A DNA stretch of 64,000 bases from Cellulosimicrobium cellulans (GCF_016907755.1 NZ_JAFBCN010000001.1:1922001-1986000); one strand, 5' to 3'. Counted from the stretch's first letter, positions 19,015-29,400 are shown. Numbers and translations are program-made. Notes: generated by a model not told the origin, from the sequence alone.

Positions 19015-20687
19015 GCAAGGTTGTTCACGAGGACCATTCGAGGAAGCGAGCAGAAGTGCCCCCGAGGACGAAGCAGGCGGTGGCCACGCCGAGCACGGCG
19101 ACCACCATGAAGGAGCTCAAGGACACGCTGTGGAAGGCCGCGGACAAGCTCCGCGGTTCCATGGACGCGAGCCAGTACAAGGACGTGGTCCTCGGGCTCG
19201 TGTTCCTCAAGTACGTGTCCGACGCGTTCGAGGAGCGGCGTGGCGCGATCCTCGCCGAGTGTGTCGCGGACGGGCTGACCGAGGAGGACGCGCAGCCGCT
19301 GCTGGAGGACCAGGACGAGTACCGCCGGGCGGGCGTGTTCTGGGTCCCGACGCGCTCGCGCTGGGGCTACCTCGCGCAGCACGCCAAGGGGCGGGCGGCC
19401 ACGCCCGAGGAGCCGGGCGCGACGATCGGCGAGCTCGTCGACGACGCGATGGTGCACATCATGGGGTCGAACCCCGCCCTCGCCGCCACGCTCCCGACGA
19501 TCTTCAACTCGAACAGCGTCGACCAGCGCCGACTCGGCGAGCTCGTCGACCTGTTCAGCTCGGCGCGGTTCACCGGCGTCGGTGCGATCCGCGCGCGCGA
19601 CGTGCTCGGTGAGGTGTACGAGTACTTCCTCGCGAAGTTCGCCGCCGCCGAGGGCAAGCGTGGCGGCGAGTTCTACACGCCCCCCGGCGTGGTGCGCGTG
19701 CTCGTCGAGATGCTCGAGCCGTACGCGGGCCGCGTGTACGACCCGGCGTGCGGGTCCGGCGGCATGTTCGTCCAGGCCGAGAAGTTTCTCGAGCGCCACG
19801 GCGCCGACCCGCAGGCCATCTCCGTGTACGGGCAGGAGCTCAACGAGCGCACCTGGCGCATGGCCAAGATGAACCTCGCCGTGCACGGCCTCACCGGCCA
19901 GCTCGGCGCGCGCTGGGGCGACACGTTCGCGCGCGACCTGCACCCCGACGTGCAGATGGACTACGTCATGGCCAACCCGCCCTTCAACATCAAGGACTGG
20001 GCCCGCGCTACCGACGACGCCCGCTGGCGCTACGGCGTCCCGCCCGCCGGGAACGCCAACTACGGCTGGATCCAGCACATCCTGTCCAAGCTCGCGCCCG
20101 GCGGGTCCGCGGGTGTGGTCATGGCCAACGGGTCCATGTCGTCCAACTCCGGGGGAGAGGGCGAGATCCGCGCCCAGCTCGTCGAGGCCGACCTCGTGTC
20201 CTGCATGGTCGCACTGCCCACGCAGCTCTTCCGGTCGACCGGGATCCCTGTGTGCGTGTGGTTCTTCGCGAAGGACAAGACGGCGGGCTCGCGCGGGTCC
20301 GTCGACCGCACCGGGCAGGTGCTCTTCCTCGACGCCCGCAACCTCGGCCACATGGTCGACCGCGCCGAGCGCGCGCTGTCCGACGACGACATCGCGAAGA
20401 TCGCCGGCACGTTCCACGCGTGGCGCGGGACGAAGTCGGCTGTTGACGCCGGACTGACCTACGAGGACATCCCGGGCTTCGCCTACTCCGCGACGCTCGC
20501 CGAGATCAAGGACGCCGGCTACGCGCTCACGCCCGGCCGGTACGTCGGCGCCGCCGAGGTCGAGGACGACGGCGAGCCCGTCGAGGAGAAGATCGCAAGA
20601 CTCACCAAGGACCTCTTCGAGCAGTTCGAGGAGTCGAGCCATCTCGAGCAGGTAGTCCGCGAGCAGTTGGGCAGGCTCGACGCATGA
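19011..20687 (+). CDS. hsdM: Type I restriction-modification methyltransferase subunit
   Basis: A 558-residue N6-adenine methyltransferase subunit of a Type I system; with HsdS it methylates host sites, with HsdS and HsdR it forms the restriction complex. The HsdM helical domain starts MKELKDTLWKAADKLRGSM (residue 33) and includes LGLVFLKYVSDAFEERR. The SAM motif I is DPACGSGGMFVQAEKF (about 244) and the catalytic motif IV MANPPFNIKDWA (about 322). The GTG at 19011 overlaps the previous stop (GTGA); ATG 19107 is an alternative that removes an unconserved 32-residue extension. The ATGA overlap with hsdS indicates coupled translation. Motifs are intact, so it should be active. Confidence 0.96.
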   Translation: MSKVVHEDHSRKRAEVPPRTKQAVATPSTATTMKELKDTLWKAADKLRGSMDASQYKDVVLGLVFLKYVSDAFEERRGAILAECVADGLTEEDAQPLLEDQDEYRRAGVFWVPTRSRWGYLAQHAKGRAATPEEPGATIGELVDDAMVHIMGSNPALAATLPTIFNSNSVDQRRLGELVDLFSSARFTGVGAIRARDVLGEVYEYFLAKFAAAEGKRGGEFYTPPGVVRVLVEMLEPYAGRVYDPACGSGGMFVQAEKFLERHGADPQAISVYGQELNERTWRMAKMNLAVHGLTGQLGARWGDTFARDLHPDVQMDYVMANPPFNIKDWARATDDARWRYGVPPAGNANYGWIQHILSKLAPGGSAGVVMANGSMSSNSGGEGEIRAQLVEADLVSCMVALPTQLFRSTGIPVCVWFFAKDKTAGSRGSVDRTGQVLFLDARNLGHMVDRAERALSDDDIAKIAGTFHAWRGTKSAVDAGLTYEDIPGFAYSATLAEIKDAGYALTPGRYVGAAEVEDDGEPVEEKIARLTKDLFEQFEESSHLEQVVREQLGRLDA

Positions 20688-21844
20688 GCATCCGTCTCGA
20701 AGAAGCGCTCGAAGTCCTCATTGATCATCGTGGCAAGACGCCACGGAAACTGGGCTCGGACTTCGTCTCGGAGGGGGTGCCGGTCGCATCCGCCATCCTC
20801 GTCCGCGACGGGGTGCTCGACCTCAGCGAAGCCCGCTTTGTGGATGAAGAGACGTACTCGCGATGGATGCCAGTCCCTGTCAAGCGTGGTGATGTCCTTC
20901 TCACCAGTGAGGCCCCGCTCGGCAGGGTCGCACGCGTACGCGACGACGCTCCACTGGTCCTGGGACAGCGGCTCTTCGGATTGCGCGGTAAGAACGGCGT
21001 TCTGGACGACGGCTTTCTGTACTACGCGCTTCAGACGGACCGGCTGCAGTCCGAACTCAGTGGTCGCGCCACGGGAACGACGGTCGTCGGGATCCGTCAG
21101 TCGGCACTCCGCGACGTGCGGATTTCGCTGCCGGAGTTCTCCACACAGCGAGCGATCGGCGACGTGCTCGGTGCGCTCGATGACAAGATCGCGGCCAACA
21201 CCCGCCTCGTCACCACCGCGGGTCATCTCGCCGCTGCCACCGTGCGTCGAGCGCTCGATACTTCAGCTTCGAGCCGACTCGATGAGCTGGCCGTCATCAA
21301 GATGGGGTCGTCGCCGACGGGAGAGACGCTCAACGAGTCCGGTGATGGTCTGGTGTTCTACCAGGGAGTTCGGGACTTCGGGACGAGGTTTCCCTCCCGT
21401 CGCGTGTGGACGACGGCCCCGACGCGGACTGCGGATGAGGGAGACGTTCTTGTCAGCGTTCGAGCGCCTGTCGGCGAGGTGAACCTAGCGAACGAGCATC
21501 TCTGCATCGGTCGTGGGCTCGCGGCGGTTCGGTCGAGGAGCGCCCATCAGAGCACGCTCTTCCACCTCCTCAAGCACGTCCCCGAGGCGTGGGCGCCCTA
21601 CGAGGCGGAGGGAACCGTCTTCGGATCGATCAACCGCGCGCAACTACACTCGCTCGAGTTGCCTCGGCTGGCTGATGGCATCGACCCCGAGGCGCTCGAG
21701 TCGGAGGTGCGAGCACTCGAGAGCCGGATCGCCAGCGCTCTGCGCGAGTCGAGCACCCTCACCGCTCTTCGAGACACGCTGCTGCCGCAGCTCATGTCGG
21801 GGAAGCTCCGGGTGCGTGAGGCGGCCGAGATGGCAGGGCTATGA
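20684..21844 (+). CDS. hsdS: Type I restriction-modification specificity subunit
   Basis: A 386-residue HsdS with two target-recognition domains: about 1-160 (IDHRGKTPRKLG, then RGDVLLTSEAPLGRVA, GTTVVGIRQSALRDVRISLP) and about 195-340 (KMGSSPTGETLNE, EGDVLVSVRAPVGEVNLA). Each is followed by a conserved helix (QRAIGDVLGALDDKIAANTR and ALESRIASALRESSTLTALR), and it ends LLPQLMSGKLRVREA. It sets the DNA sequence recognised by the complex. It is lower in GC than hsdM, as expected for recognition domains exchanged by recombination. ATG 20684 overlaps the hsdM stop. Confidence 0.94.
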   Translation: MSIRLEEALEVLIDHRGKTPRKLGSDFVSEGVPVASAILVRDGVLDLSEARFVDEETYSRWMPVPVKRGDVLLTSEAPLGRVARVRDDAPLVLGQRLFGLRGKNGVLDDGFLYYALQTDRLQSELSGRATGTTVVGIRQSALRDVRISLPEFSTQRAIGDVLGALDDKIAANTRLVTTAGHLAAATVRRALDTSASSRLDELAVIKMGSSPTGETLNESGDGLVFYQGVRDFGTRFPSRRVWTTAPTRTADEGDVLVSVRAPVGEVNLANEHLCIGRGLAAVRSRSAHQSTLFHLLKHVPEAWAPYEAEGTVFGSINRAQLHSLELPRLADGIDPEALESEVRALESRIASALRESSTLTALRDTLLPQLMSGKLRVREAAEMAGL

Positions 21845-22354
21845 CGGTGCCGCACGTGTCGCCGGGGTCCAGCACGCTCGTGCCCGCGTCGTCCGCTCGT
21901 CGGGGGTGCCCGACGCGCGGTCGCACGCTCGCCGCGAACCCGGACGGGTCGTGGCCGCCGCACCTGGATGCGACCAGCACCGCCGTCTGCCCCGGCCCGC
22001 GCCGCACTGCGAGGCGAGGTCCCGCGCGGACGGGCGCTGCGCCGTCGGGCACGACTACCCGGAACGGGGCCGCCCCGAGCGGCGCGAGCCCGAGCGTGCC
22101 CGACCAGGACGCCCTGGCCGAGACCCCGCGTCGTCGCACCCGGGAAGGAGACGGGCGAGGACCGCCCGACCTCTCTCGCGCGTCGCGAGGCCCGGTTCCG
22201 CGAGCGGGCGATCCTCGACCTCGACGACGGTCCTGCCGGCGAAGACCTCGACGACACGCTCGACCGTGCCCGCGAGTCCCGCGGCAGCCTCCCGACGTTG
22301 GGGAGCCGCCGCCGGTAGCCCCGAAAGGTCTGTTGTTCTGCGAGGGGGAGGAAC
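21845..22354. other. 510-bp stretch with no convincing gene
   Basis: Between hsdS and the next clear gene no frame gives a protein-like product over its full length. An ATG at 21841 overlaps the hsdS stop but reads into Arg/Pro/Ser-rich sequence. The last part (about 22140-22318), in the frame of hsdS, does look coding (ARREARFRERAILDLDDG, then a stop TAG) with high third-position GC, but has no plausible start. This may be the 3' end of a decayed small gene. The strong GGGGGAGGAAC before 22355 belongs to the next gene. Confidence 0.4.
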
Positions 22355-23854
22355 ATGCTGGTCGAGATCGTGTGCCTGGCGCTCGGCATGGCGACGGTCG
22401 CCGGAGCCGTGGTCACGGTGGGGACGCTGGGCGGGCTGTACGGGGTACCGGAGAGCGGTGCGCGTCGGCAGGAGCTCCTCCGACTCTTTCTGGCGGAGCG
22501 CTTCCACTGGGAACCGGGCGACCCTGTCGACGAGGCCTGGGCCGCGTCGTTGAGTCGTGCGCTCCGCGAGCACGAGACCGTGCCGGATGCCGAGGAACGA
22601 CGCAAGCAGCTGATCGCGCTCGGCTTGCGGCTGCAGGGAAAGGAGCCCACCCCGACCGCGATCGGCGAGGTGGCCTACCGCTCCGAGATGTTCGACGCCC
22701 GAGCGCGGAGGCGCTTGGCGGACGCGTCGATGACCGCGCCGAGCATCCCGGCGCTGCTCGTCGCGTGGCGCAGGCAGTGTGGGATCGAGGAAGTACGGTC
22801 GGTGGCGGTCAGCCTTCGCATCACGTTGTCGACGACGCTCCAGCGGGTCGGGATCCGAGCCGCGACGCTGATCGGGCTCGGGAGCGCCGCGGCGGTCGTG
22901 GGCGCCGTCATGGTGTGGGCACTCGTCGGGATCCGCACACCGCTGGTCGACCTCGCCGGTCAGTGGGTCGCTGTCGTGTCGGTCGTCATGGTGGGACTTC
23001 TGGTTGTTCTCGAAGTCCGGGATCACCTGCTCCCCGAGCTGGCGCGAGGTGGTCGTCTGGGAGGCTGGGTCCTCGTCGTCCCGCTGGTGCTCGGTCTCCC
23101 CACAGCCGTCGCTCTCGCTCAGCGTCGAGGATGGCTCGCGTCCGGGGCGCAGCTTCTCGACGACCGCATCGGCTCCTGGTTAGCCTCCCCCGTGGTGGGG
23201 GCCGTCGTCGTCTGCCTCCTGCTGTTGCTCCCTGTCGCTGGCGCGACGCAGCGGTCGTGGCGCTGGCGTACCCCGCCCGTGAACCGCTCCGCGCCCGGGC
23301 AGCGCTCTGATCGCGTCGAGGCGATCGCCACCGCCACGGGGTTCGCGTTGATGGCCGCTCTCGGGATCACCGCTGTGGCGGATGTCGAGGATCTGTACCT
23401 CCCGCTCGGTGTGGCGTTCTTCGGGATCGTTGTGCTCGGGTCTCTGGTCGTCGGCAGCCTCCGTTTCGCTGAGCACCGCGGGCGTACCAAGGACCTCAGG
23501 CAGGCCGGTGCCGACCCCGCCCGCGGCACCTTCCGCTGGTGGCTCGTCGGGCTCGCGATTCTTGCACCGACGCTGCTGGATCCTCTTGCTCTGCCGATCG
23601 GCTCGGTCGTCGAGCACTCAGTAGCTGCCCCAGGTGGCGTAGCGCGAGGGCTCGCTTTGGCGATGGTGTTCTCGGTGGCCGTGATCGTCGCGGCCTTCGC
23701 GGTTCCCGGGGTGCTCGTCTGGCAGGGCGTGGCTGCGCTGCGTCGATACCGGCGAGTGCTCCGCCGCCACCGAGAGTTGGTGTGGGAGATGCGCGTCCAT
23801 GCACGGCGCGAACGATCGTACGTAGAAGCACAAGGGTGTAAGGAGAACGCATGA
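22355..23854 (+). CDS. multi-pass membrane protein of unknown function
   Basis: A 499-residue protein not assigned to any family. About nine membrane spans are visible: one at the N-terminus (LVEIVCLALGMATVAGAVVTV), then after a soluble 130-residue cytoplasmic-type segment a set including LIGLGSAAAVVGAVMVWALV, VVSVVMVGLLVVLEV, WVLVVPLVLGLPTAVALA, VVGAVVVCLLLLLPVAGA, LPLGVAFFGIVVLGSLVVG and LALAMVFSVAVIVAAFAV. The C-terminal tail is strongly basic (LRRYRRVLRRHRELVWE). Start ATG 22355 is behind GGGGGAGG. Its stop overlaps the start of the T5orf172 gene (ATGA), so they form a coupled pair inside the defence island, suggesting a membrane effector or anchor for that partner. Confidence 0.8.
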   Translation: MLVEIVCLALGMATVAGAVVTVGTLGGLYGVPESGARRQELLRLFLAERFHWEPGDPVDEAWAASLSRALREHETVPDAEERRKQLIALGLRLQGKEPTPTAIGEVAYRSEMFDARARRRLADASMTAPSIPALLVAWRRQCGIEEVRSVAVSLRITLSTTLQRVGIRAATLIGLGSAAAVVGAVMVWALVGIRTPLVDLAGQWVAVVSVVMVGLLVVLEVRDHLLPELARGGRLGGWVLVVPLVLGLPTAVALAQRRGWLASGAQLLDDRIGSWLASPVVGAVVVCLLLLLPVAGATQRSWRWRTPPVNRSAPGQRSDRVEAIATATGFALMAALGITAVADVEDLYLPLGVAFFGIVVLGSLVVGSLRFAEHRGRTKDLRQAGADPARGTFRWWLVGLAILAPTLLDPLALPIGSVVEHSVAAPGGVARGLALAMVFSVAVIVAAFAVPGVLVWQGVAALRRYRRVLRRHRELVWEMRVHARRERSYVEAQGCKENA

Positions 23855-25425
23855 GCACGCAGGGGTATCGATGGAACTCACCACCGAGCTGGCCCGCGCC
23901 GCCGGAGGGGTGGGTGCCGCCCGACGGATGGACACCGCCGGGGGACTGGCCGCAGCCCCCGCCCGGCTGGCAGTTCTGGGTGCCGATCGCACCGGAGCCT
24001 GCACCGACCACTGCGCCCGCTCCGCCCAGCCCCGTTGCCGTGCCGCTCACCGCGCCGCCCGCCGTGCCGTCGAGCACCGCGACCGGGCAGCCCACGGGGG
24101 ACCCGGGGATACCGCTGTTCGGCGCGAGGCGACGGGCGCGGGAGCTCGCGGCGTCGGCCGACGGGCTGCGTGCGGAGAACGAGCGCTTGCTCGCGGAACT
24201 GCACCGGGTCGGTGCCCTGGATGCGGTGACGATCGAGCGCGAGCGGGCGGACGCACGGCGCCGGTTCCAGGATGAGACGGCTGCGCTCGACGCCGAGCGC
24301 CAGGCGTCGCGCGAGCGGTTCGCAGCAGAGATCGCCGGCCTCACCTCGCGGCGGGAGGCGCTCGACTCGCGTGTCCGCGAGCTCGAGGCGACGGTCGTCC
24401 ACCTCGAGGAGACGGAGATCCTCCAGGAGGTGGGGGTCTACGAGTATCAGCACCCTCTGGAGAACGTCGAGGCGTACAAGGAGCGCCTCGCCGCGCTGCG
24501 CGGTCACATCAAGGACATGGCGAAGGTGGATGGCGGAGCCATCGAGTCCGCCGCGGGATGGACGGTGAACGGATCCGAGGCGCAGGGGCGCAAGATGGTG
24601 TCGCAGATCTCCAAGCTCATGCTGCGTGCCTACAACGGAGAGGCGGACGCTCTCGTCCGTGGCCTCAAGCCGCACCGCCTGGCAGCCAGCGTCGACAAGC
24701 TCGAGAAGACGAAGGCGACTATCGCTCGGCTCGGCAGCATGATGTCGATCCACGTCTCGGATCGATACCACGACGCGCGAGTCTTCGAGCTCGGCCTCAC
24801 CGCCGACTATCTCGCGAAGGTCGAGGAGGAAAAGGAAGCGAACCGCGCCGCACGCGAGGCCCTGCGCGAGCAGCGCAAGGTCGAGCAGGAGATCGCGCGA
24901 GCGCGCGAGAAGCTCGAGAAGGAGAAGAGCCACCTGGCGAACGTCCTCGAGACGCTCAAGGCGAAGGGCGATCTGGAGGCCGTCGCCCGGTACGAGGCCC
25001 AGCTGGCCGACGTCGATCGTGCGATCGAGGATGTCGACTACCGGGCAGCGAACCAGCGCGCGGGCTACGTGTACGTGATCTCGAACCTCGGGGCCTTCGG
25101 CGAGGGGATGATCAAGATCGGCATGACGCGTCGGCTCGAACCGATGGACCGGGTCCGAGAGCTCGGTGACGCGTCGGTGCCGTTCGGGTTCGACGTCCAC
25201 GCGCTCTTCTTCTCCGACGACGCGGTCGGTATCGAGGCCGAGATGCATCGTCGTCTGGCGGAGAAGCGGGTCAATCGGGTGAACCTGCGGCGCGAGTTCT
25301 TCTACGCGACTCCCCACGACGCGCTCGTCCAGCTCCGGGACCTCGCGGGCGACGTGCTGCAGTTCACCGAGCTGCCCGAAGCGCTGGAGTACCGGCAGAG
25401 CCAGAATCTCCGGACGACTGGCTGA
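23851..25425 (+). CDS. DUF4041/T5orf172 (GIY-YIG-like) domain protein
   Basis: A 524-residue multidomain protein. Residues 1-60 are a Trp/Pro-rich repeat (PPGW, PPEGW, PPDGW units, six within 40 residues). After a Pro/Ala linker a coiled coil runs about 95-200. The next part (ILQEVGVYEYQHPLENVEAY through a second long charged coiled coil, to about 400) matches the DUF4041 style. The C-terminal domain, GYVYVISNLGAFGEGMIKIG then MTRRLEPMDRVRELGDAS and DVHALFFSDDAVGIEAEMHR, is a T5orf172/Mug113 domain, a GIY-YIG nuclease relative. It is coupled to the membrane protein upstream (RBS AAGGAG inside that gene). A nuclease role in phage defence is inferred from domain and context. Confidence 0.78.
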   Translation: MSTQGYRWNSPPSWPAPPEGWVPPDGWTPPGDWPQPPPGWQFWVPIAPEPAPTTAPAPPSPVAVPLTAPPAVPSSTATGQPTGDPGIPLFGARRRARELAASADGLRAENERLLAELHRVGALDAVTIERERADARRRFQDETAALDAERQASRERFAAEIAGLTSRREALDSRVRELEATVVHLEETEILQEVGVYEYQHPLENVEAYKERLAALRGHIKDMAKVDGGAIESAAGWTVNGSEAQGRKMVSQISKLMLRAYNGEADALVRGLKPHRLAASVDKLEKTKATIARLGSMMSIHVSDRYHDARVFELGLTADYLAKVEEEKEANRAAREALREQRKVEQEIARAREKLEKEKSHLANVLETLKAKGDLEAVARYEAQLADVDRAIEDVDYRAANQRAGYVYVISNLGAFGEGMIKIGMTRRLEPMDRVRELGDASVPFGFDVHALFFSDDAVGIEAEMHRRLAEKRVNRVNLRREFFYATPHDALVQLRDLAGDVLQFTELPEALEYRQSQNLRTTG

Positions 25426-25467
25426 GAACGTCCCGGCGCCGTCAGGATGCGGCGCGTGCGGCAGTCG

Positions 25468-26493
25468 CTAATCGGGCGACCGCGGTCGCTCTCTCGGCCA
25501 CGCGTTCCGGAACCTGAGCGTGTGGGACATCGGCCGGGACTGCATCGAGCCGTGCAGAACGGCGTCCGCCACCGAGGCGATGGTCTCCACCGCCGTCGCG
25601 CGACCCATTCCCCAGGACACCGCCTCCTCGACCAGGAGTGCACCCGTGACGAGGTCGAGCCGGTTCCGGCCCGCGACGGTGAGCCCGGAATGCCGGTACG
25701 CGGAGGAGACGAGGTAGGCCGGGGCGGCGTCGTACAGGGGTGCGACGCTGTACGACGCCTCGGCGTCGACGAGCAGCGAGTAGTTCTTCGCGTGCGCGTC
25801 GCCGTTGCCGACGATCGCGTTGAAGGTGACGAGCCGGAGCAGGTCGCGGCGGAGGGCCGCGGGGTCGATCGCCTCGGCCGAGGCTGTGCGTGCGACGCTG
25901 GCGAGTCGTCCCGGCGACCGTGCGGACGGCTCGTACTTGTCCTGCGCGGCAAGACCGAGCGCCTGGGCGAGGTCCTCCTGGTGCGACCGTCGCCCGCCGG
26001 TGCGGTCGTACCGCTCGACGACGATCACGTCCCGCCCGTCGACCGCGATCAGCTCGCTGCGGGCGGCCGGGACACCGCTTGCCTGGGCGAGCAGCAGCGT
26101 CCAGTGCTCGAGCCGTACCAGGCTCTCGATCCCCGTCCCGCCGAGTGGTTCAGGCTTGACGATGTGCGTGGAGAGCGCGCCGTTCGCGGGCCAGGCCCAG
26201 CCCGTCTCGGTGCGGTGCAGCAGCACCTTCGCCTGCACACCACCGAGCGACGCGGTCACGGTGAGGTCGTCCGGCGGATCGAGCGTCGGCAGCTCGGACA
26301 CGAGCCGCGCGAACTCGGCGTCGTCCAGGGGTCGGAGGTACCCGTCGTCGAACGTGGCTCCCTCCGGTGTGAGCTGCACGGCTCCGGCGCACTCGGCCCC
26401 GACCCGGGCGAGGAGGCCGAACGTGTCCGAGGGGCCGACGTTGTGCTCCCGCTCGAGCGCAGCCCGCAGCCCGCAGCCCGCAGCTCGTCGCGA
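25468..26493 (-). pseudogene. 5'-truncated hipA-type kinase gene
   Basis: The frame encodes the kinase part of a HipA-like toxin: REHNVGPSDTFGLLARVGAE, CAGAVQLTPEG, TASLGGVQAKVLLHRT, then FNAIVGNGDAHAKNYSLL with the catalytic Asp and metal-binding Asn, and SVAPLYDAAPAYL. The N-terminal domain of about 70-90 residues that should precede GLRAALEREHN is missing. Going upstream the frame stays open without a start straight into the end of zorD (stop at 26494). GTG 26379 is the first in-frame candidate start, but it would cut off conserved sequence. No hipB antitoxin gene is adjacent. Kinase residues are intact, so a truncated product is possible, but the gene looks broken at a recombination joint. 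Confidence 0.75.
26461..26481. repeat. three tandem copies of AGCCCGC at the hipA/zorD junction
   Basis: AGCCCGC occurs three times head to tail (26461-26467, 26468-26474, 26475-26481) followed by a partial AGC. The array starts where hipA homology ends and lies 12 bp before the zorD stop codon, so it coincides with the apparent joint between the two genes. Short tandem repeats like this are typical of end-joining or slippage at a recombination junction. Confidence 0.6.
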
Positions 26494-29400
26494 TCAGCTC
26501 GGGTCGAGCGTCAGAGCATCCGCGAGCTCATCCTCGGTGACCTTCTCCGGGACGACGATCGCCTCGCGCAGGATCGTCTTCTGCTGCAGGAGTCGGTCGA
26601 GGTTGAGGTCGAACGATGTCATGTCCGGGTGCAGCGCCGCGGGCAGGTACACCGAGACCGGTCTCGTCTGGCCGATGCGATAGATCCGGTCGGTCGCCTG
26701 CGCCTCCTTCGCCGGGTTCCAGTGCCGCTCGAGATGGATCGCGTGGTTCGCGCCGACGACGGTCAGCCCGACCCCCACGGCCAGGGGCGACATGATGATG
26801 ACGTTGAACCCCGGGCGCTGCTCGAACCTCTCGATGATGCGCTTGCGCGTCGGTGACGAGCCGGTGGACACCGCTGCCGTGTCGCCGTTCACGACCGACA
26901 CCGGGAGGTCGTACCGGTCCTGGAGCCAGAGGGCGAGGCTGCGCTGGACCTTCTTGTTGATGACGAAGACGATCGCTTTCTCACCCTTGTCGCGGACCGC
27001 GTCGAGGACCCCGAGAGCCGCCGTCATCCGAGCTGAGAGCGCGAGCGAACCGGGATCGGTCCCGAGCTCACCGTCGCCGCGCGCCGCGGGGTGCAGGCTC
27101 ACAGCACGCAGACCCTGGACCGCCTTCAGCGCAGCCCCTTGGGCGCCCGTGCTGCGCTGGTAGTCGCGCAGGACGTCGTCGTACACCTCGCGCTGTCCCG
27201 CCGGCATCGGGACGCCGAGCTCCGGCCGGGCGACGCGCGACGGGCCCTCCTCGGGGCCGTAGACGGTCTTCGGCGGGAGATCGGCGAGGTGGTCCTCCTT
27301 CACACGTCGCAGCATGAACGGCCCGACGAGCGCGCGGAGCTCCTCGCCGATACGCATCTTCTCCTGCGGGTCGGCGTCCTTCATCGGAGCGACCCACCGC
27401 GACCGGAAGTCGGACCACGAGCCGAGCAGCCCGGGCTGGGCCGTGTCCATGAGGCACCAGAAGTCCAGCATGGAGTTCTCGACGGGGGTCCCGGTCGCGA
27501 GCAGCTTGAACCGGGCCTTGAGCGCCTTCGCCGCTCGGGTCGCGAGCGTGTCAGGGTTCTTCACCGTCTGCGCCTCGTCGAAGACGACGGTGCCCCAGTC
27601 AACCTGTGCCAGGGAGAGCTGGTACGAGCGAAGGGTGTCGTACGTGGTGAGCACAAGGCGCCCCGGCATATCGAGCCGACGGTCCCCGTGGTCGGGGCCG
27701 ACGCGCAGCGAGAAGCGGATGGCGTCGTCCCGCATCATCCCGCGCTCGTCCAGCGACGTGACGGTCGCCGTCGTCTCCCGGCCCGCACCCGCGAGCCGGA
27801 ACCGCGGCAGGTCGCGACCGCCCTGGAGCACGACGACGTCGCCGAACGGCGACTCCGGAAAGGTCGCCGCGAGCTCCGCCTCCCAGTTCTCGATGAGCGC
27901 GACGGGCAGGACGGCGAGGGTCGGGTGTGGATCCTCGCCCAGCGCACGCTCCGCAGCCATGAGCTCGCGCAGCGCGACCAGCGTCATGTAGGTCTTGCCG
28001 AGACCCATGTCGTCCGCGAGGACCGCTCCCTGGACGCGGGTGGCCGAGGACTCGGGGGCGCGCGTCGAGGCGGCCATGAGCGCTGCCATCCACTCGACGC
28101 CGTCGCGCTGGTGCGGATAGGGCGACCGTGCCAGCGAGTCGTAGTCGACCGGCCGGATCGGCCGCGCTGCGACGGCTGTTCCGCGCAGGGCGTCGGCGAC
28201 GTCCTGCGCGTCGGCGACGTGCACGCCCACCTGCACACGTCGGGCAGGTTCTTCGGGAGCAGGGGCGTCGGCGTCCGCGGAGGACGAGGCGTCCGACGAT
28301 GCACGCGCCTCCTCCTCGAGGCGGTCCCGCGCCTCGTGCAGGGCGGCGGCGGTGGCCCGCTCGTCGCCGATGTCGACGACCTGGTCCCCGACCGCGACCG
28401 CAGAGCGCCCCGCCTCGCGGGCCGCCTCCACGTCGCGCTCGACCTGCTCGAGCCTCGGGAGGGAGTCGATGAGCCCGGCGAGCACGTCCGCGGGCCGCAG
28501 GGTCGGGTCGCCGCCGAACCACGAGATTCCGGACTCGCTCGCGTCCGTGAACGTCTGCGGGACGATGACCCCGATTCCGGCGACCCGCACGCCGAAGTGC
28601 AGGTCGACGTCCACCCGCGTGGGATCGTAGAAGTCCCCCGGGGCACGGTAGAAGTCCTGCTTCTCCTCGGCGGGGATGTGCGGGCGGCGCAGCACCTCGC
28701 GGACGCCCTCCGCCTGGTCCTCCTCGAGCATCACGAGCTGGTTGCCCACCCGGAGCACGCTCGGTCCCTCGTCCTCGACATGATGGCGTCGTGACGAGAC
28801 CGCGCTCGGGTCGACCTCGGCACCCAGGTCGGGGCTGATCGCGAGGGACCCGTCGGGTTGCTCCTCGACGAGCAGGCTCACGGACGCGGGCGACACGGTG
28901 CTGAACTCGTCGAGGTGCCCGAGCGAGAAGGTGACGCCGTCGAGCTGCGCCGCATCTCGCTGAGCCGCCTGGATCTCTGCGACCAGTCGCACGTTGTCCG
29001 CCTCCGACCGACGGCCGGCTTCGAGGATCGCGTGCCGCTCGACGGCGAGCACCACCCGGAGCGCGCGCGGAGACAGTCTGTACCGGGTCTCGGACCCGAT
29101 GGTGACGACCGGGCCCGTCCGCCGACAGGGCTCGTCGCCGTCCTCGAGCACGACACGCAGCGACACGTCGAAGTGCCGCGACGTCGTGTTGTGCCGGATC
29201 TTCGGCTCGAGCCTGCCCGGGAGCAGCGGGGGAAGCCCGAGGATCGCAGCCTCCTCCGGACCCATCGCCGCGATGTCCCGGGACCGGACCGCGTACCCGT
29301 TCGGCAGAGGCAGTGCGGCACCGGCCTCCTCCATCATCTCCAGGACCAGGAACTGCTCCTGCGTCGACCGCTGCCCCTCACCCTGCCGCAGCAGGTCCAG

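Noticed and set aside
17850-20642. 930-codon minus-strand frame across hsdM
   Set aside because: Antisense of hsdM, which has all catalytic motifs; no ribosome binding site and no recognisable domain.
21792-22139. Minus-strand 115-codon frame behind hsdS
   Set aside because: It looks slightly more protein-like than the other frames but has no ribosome binding site, overlaps the hsdS 3' end antisense, and shows no family motif.
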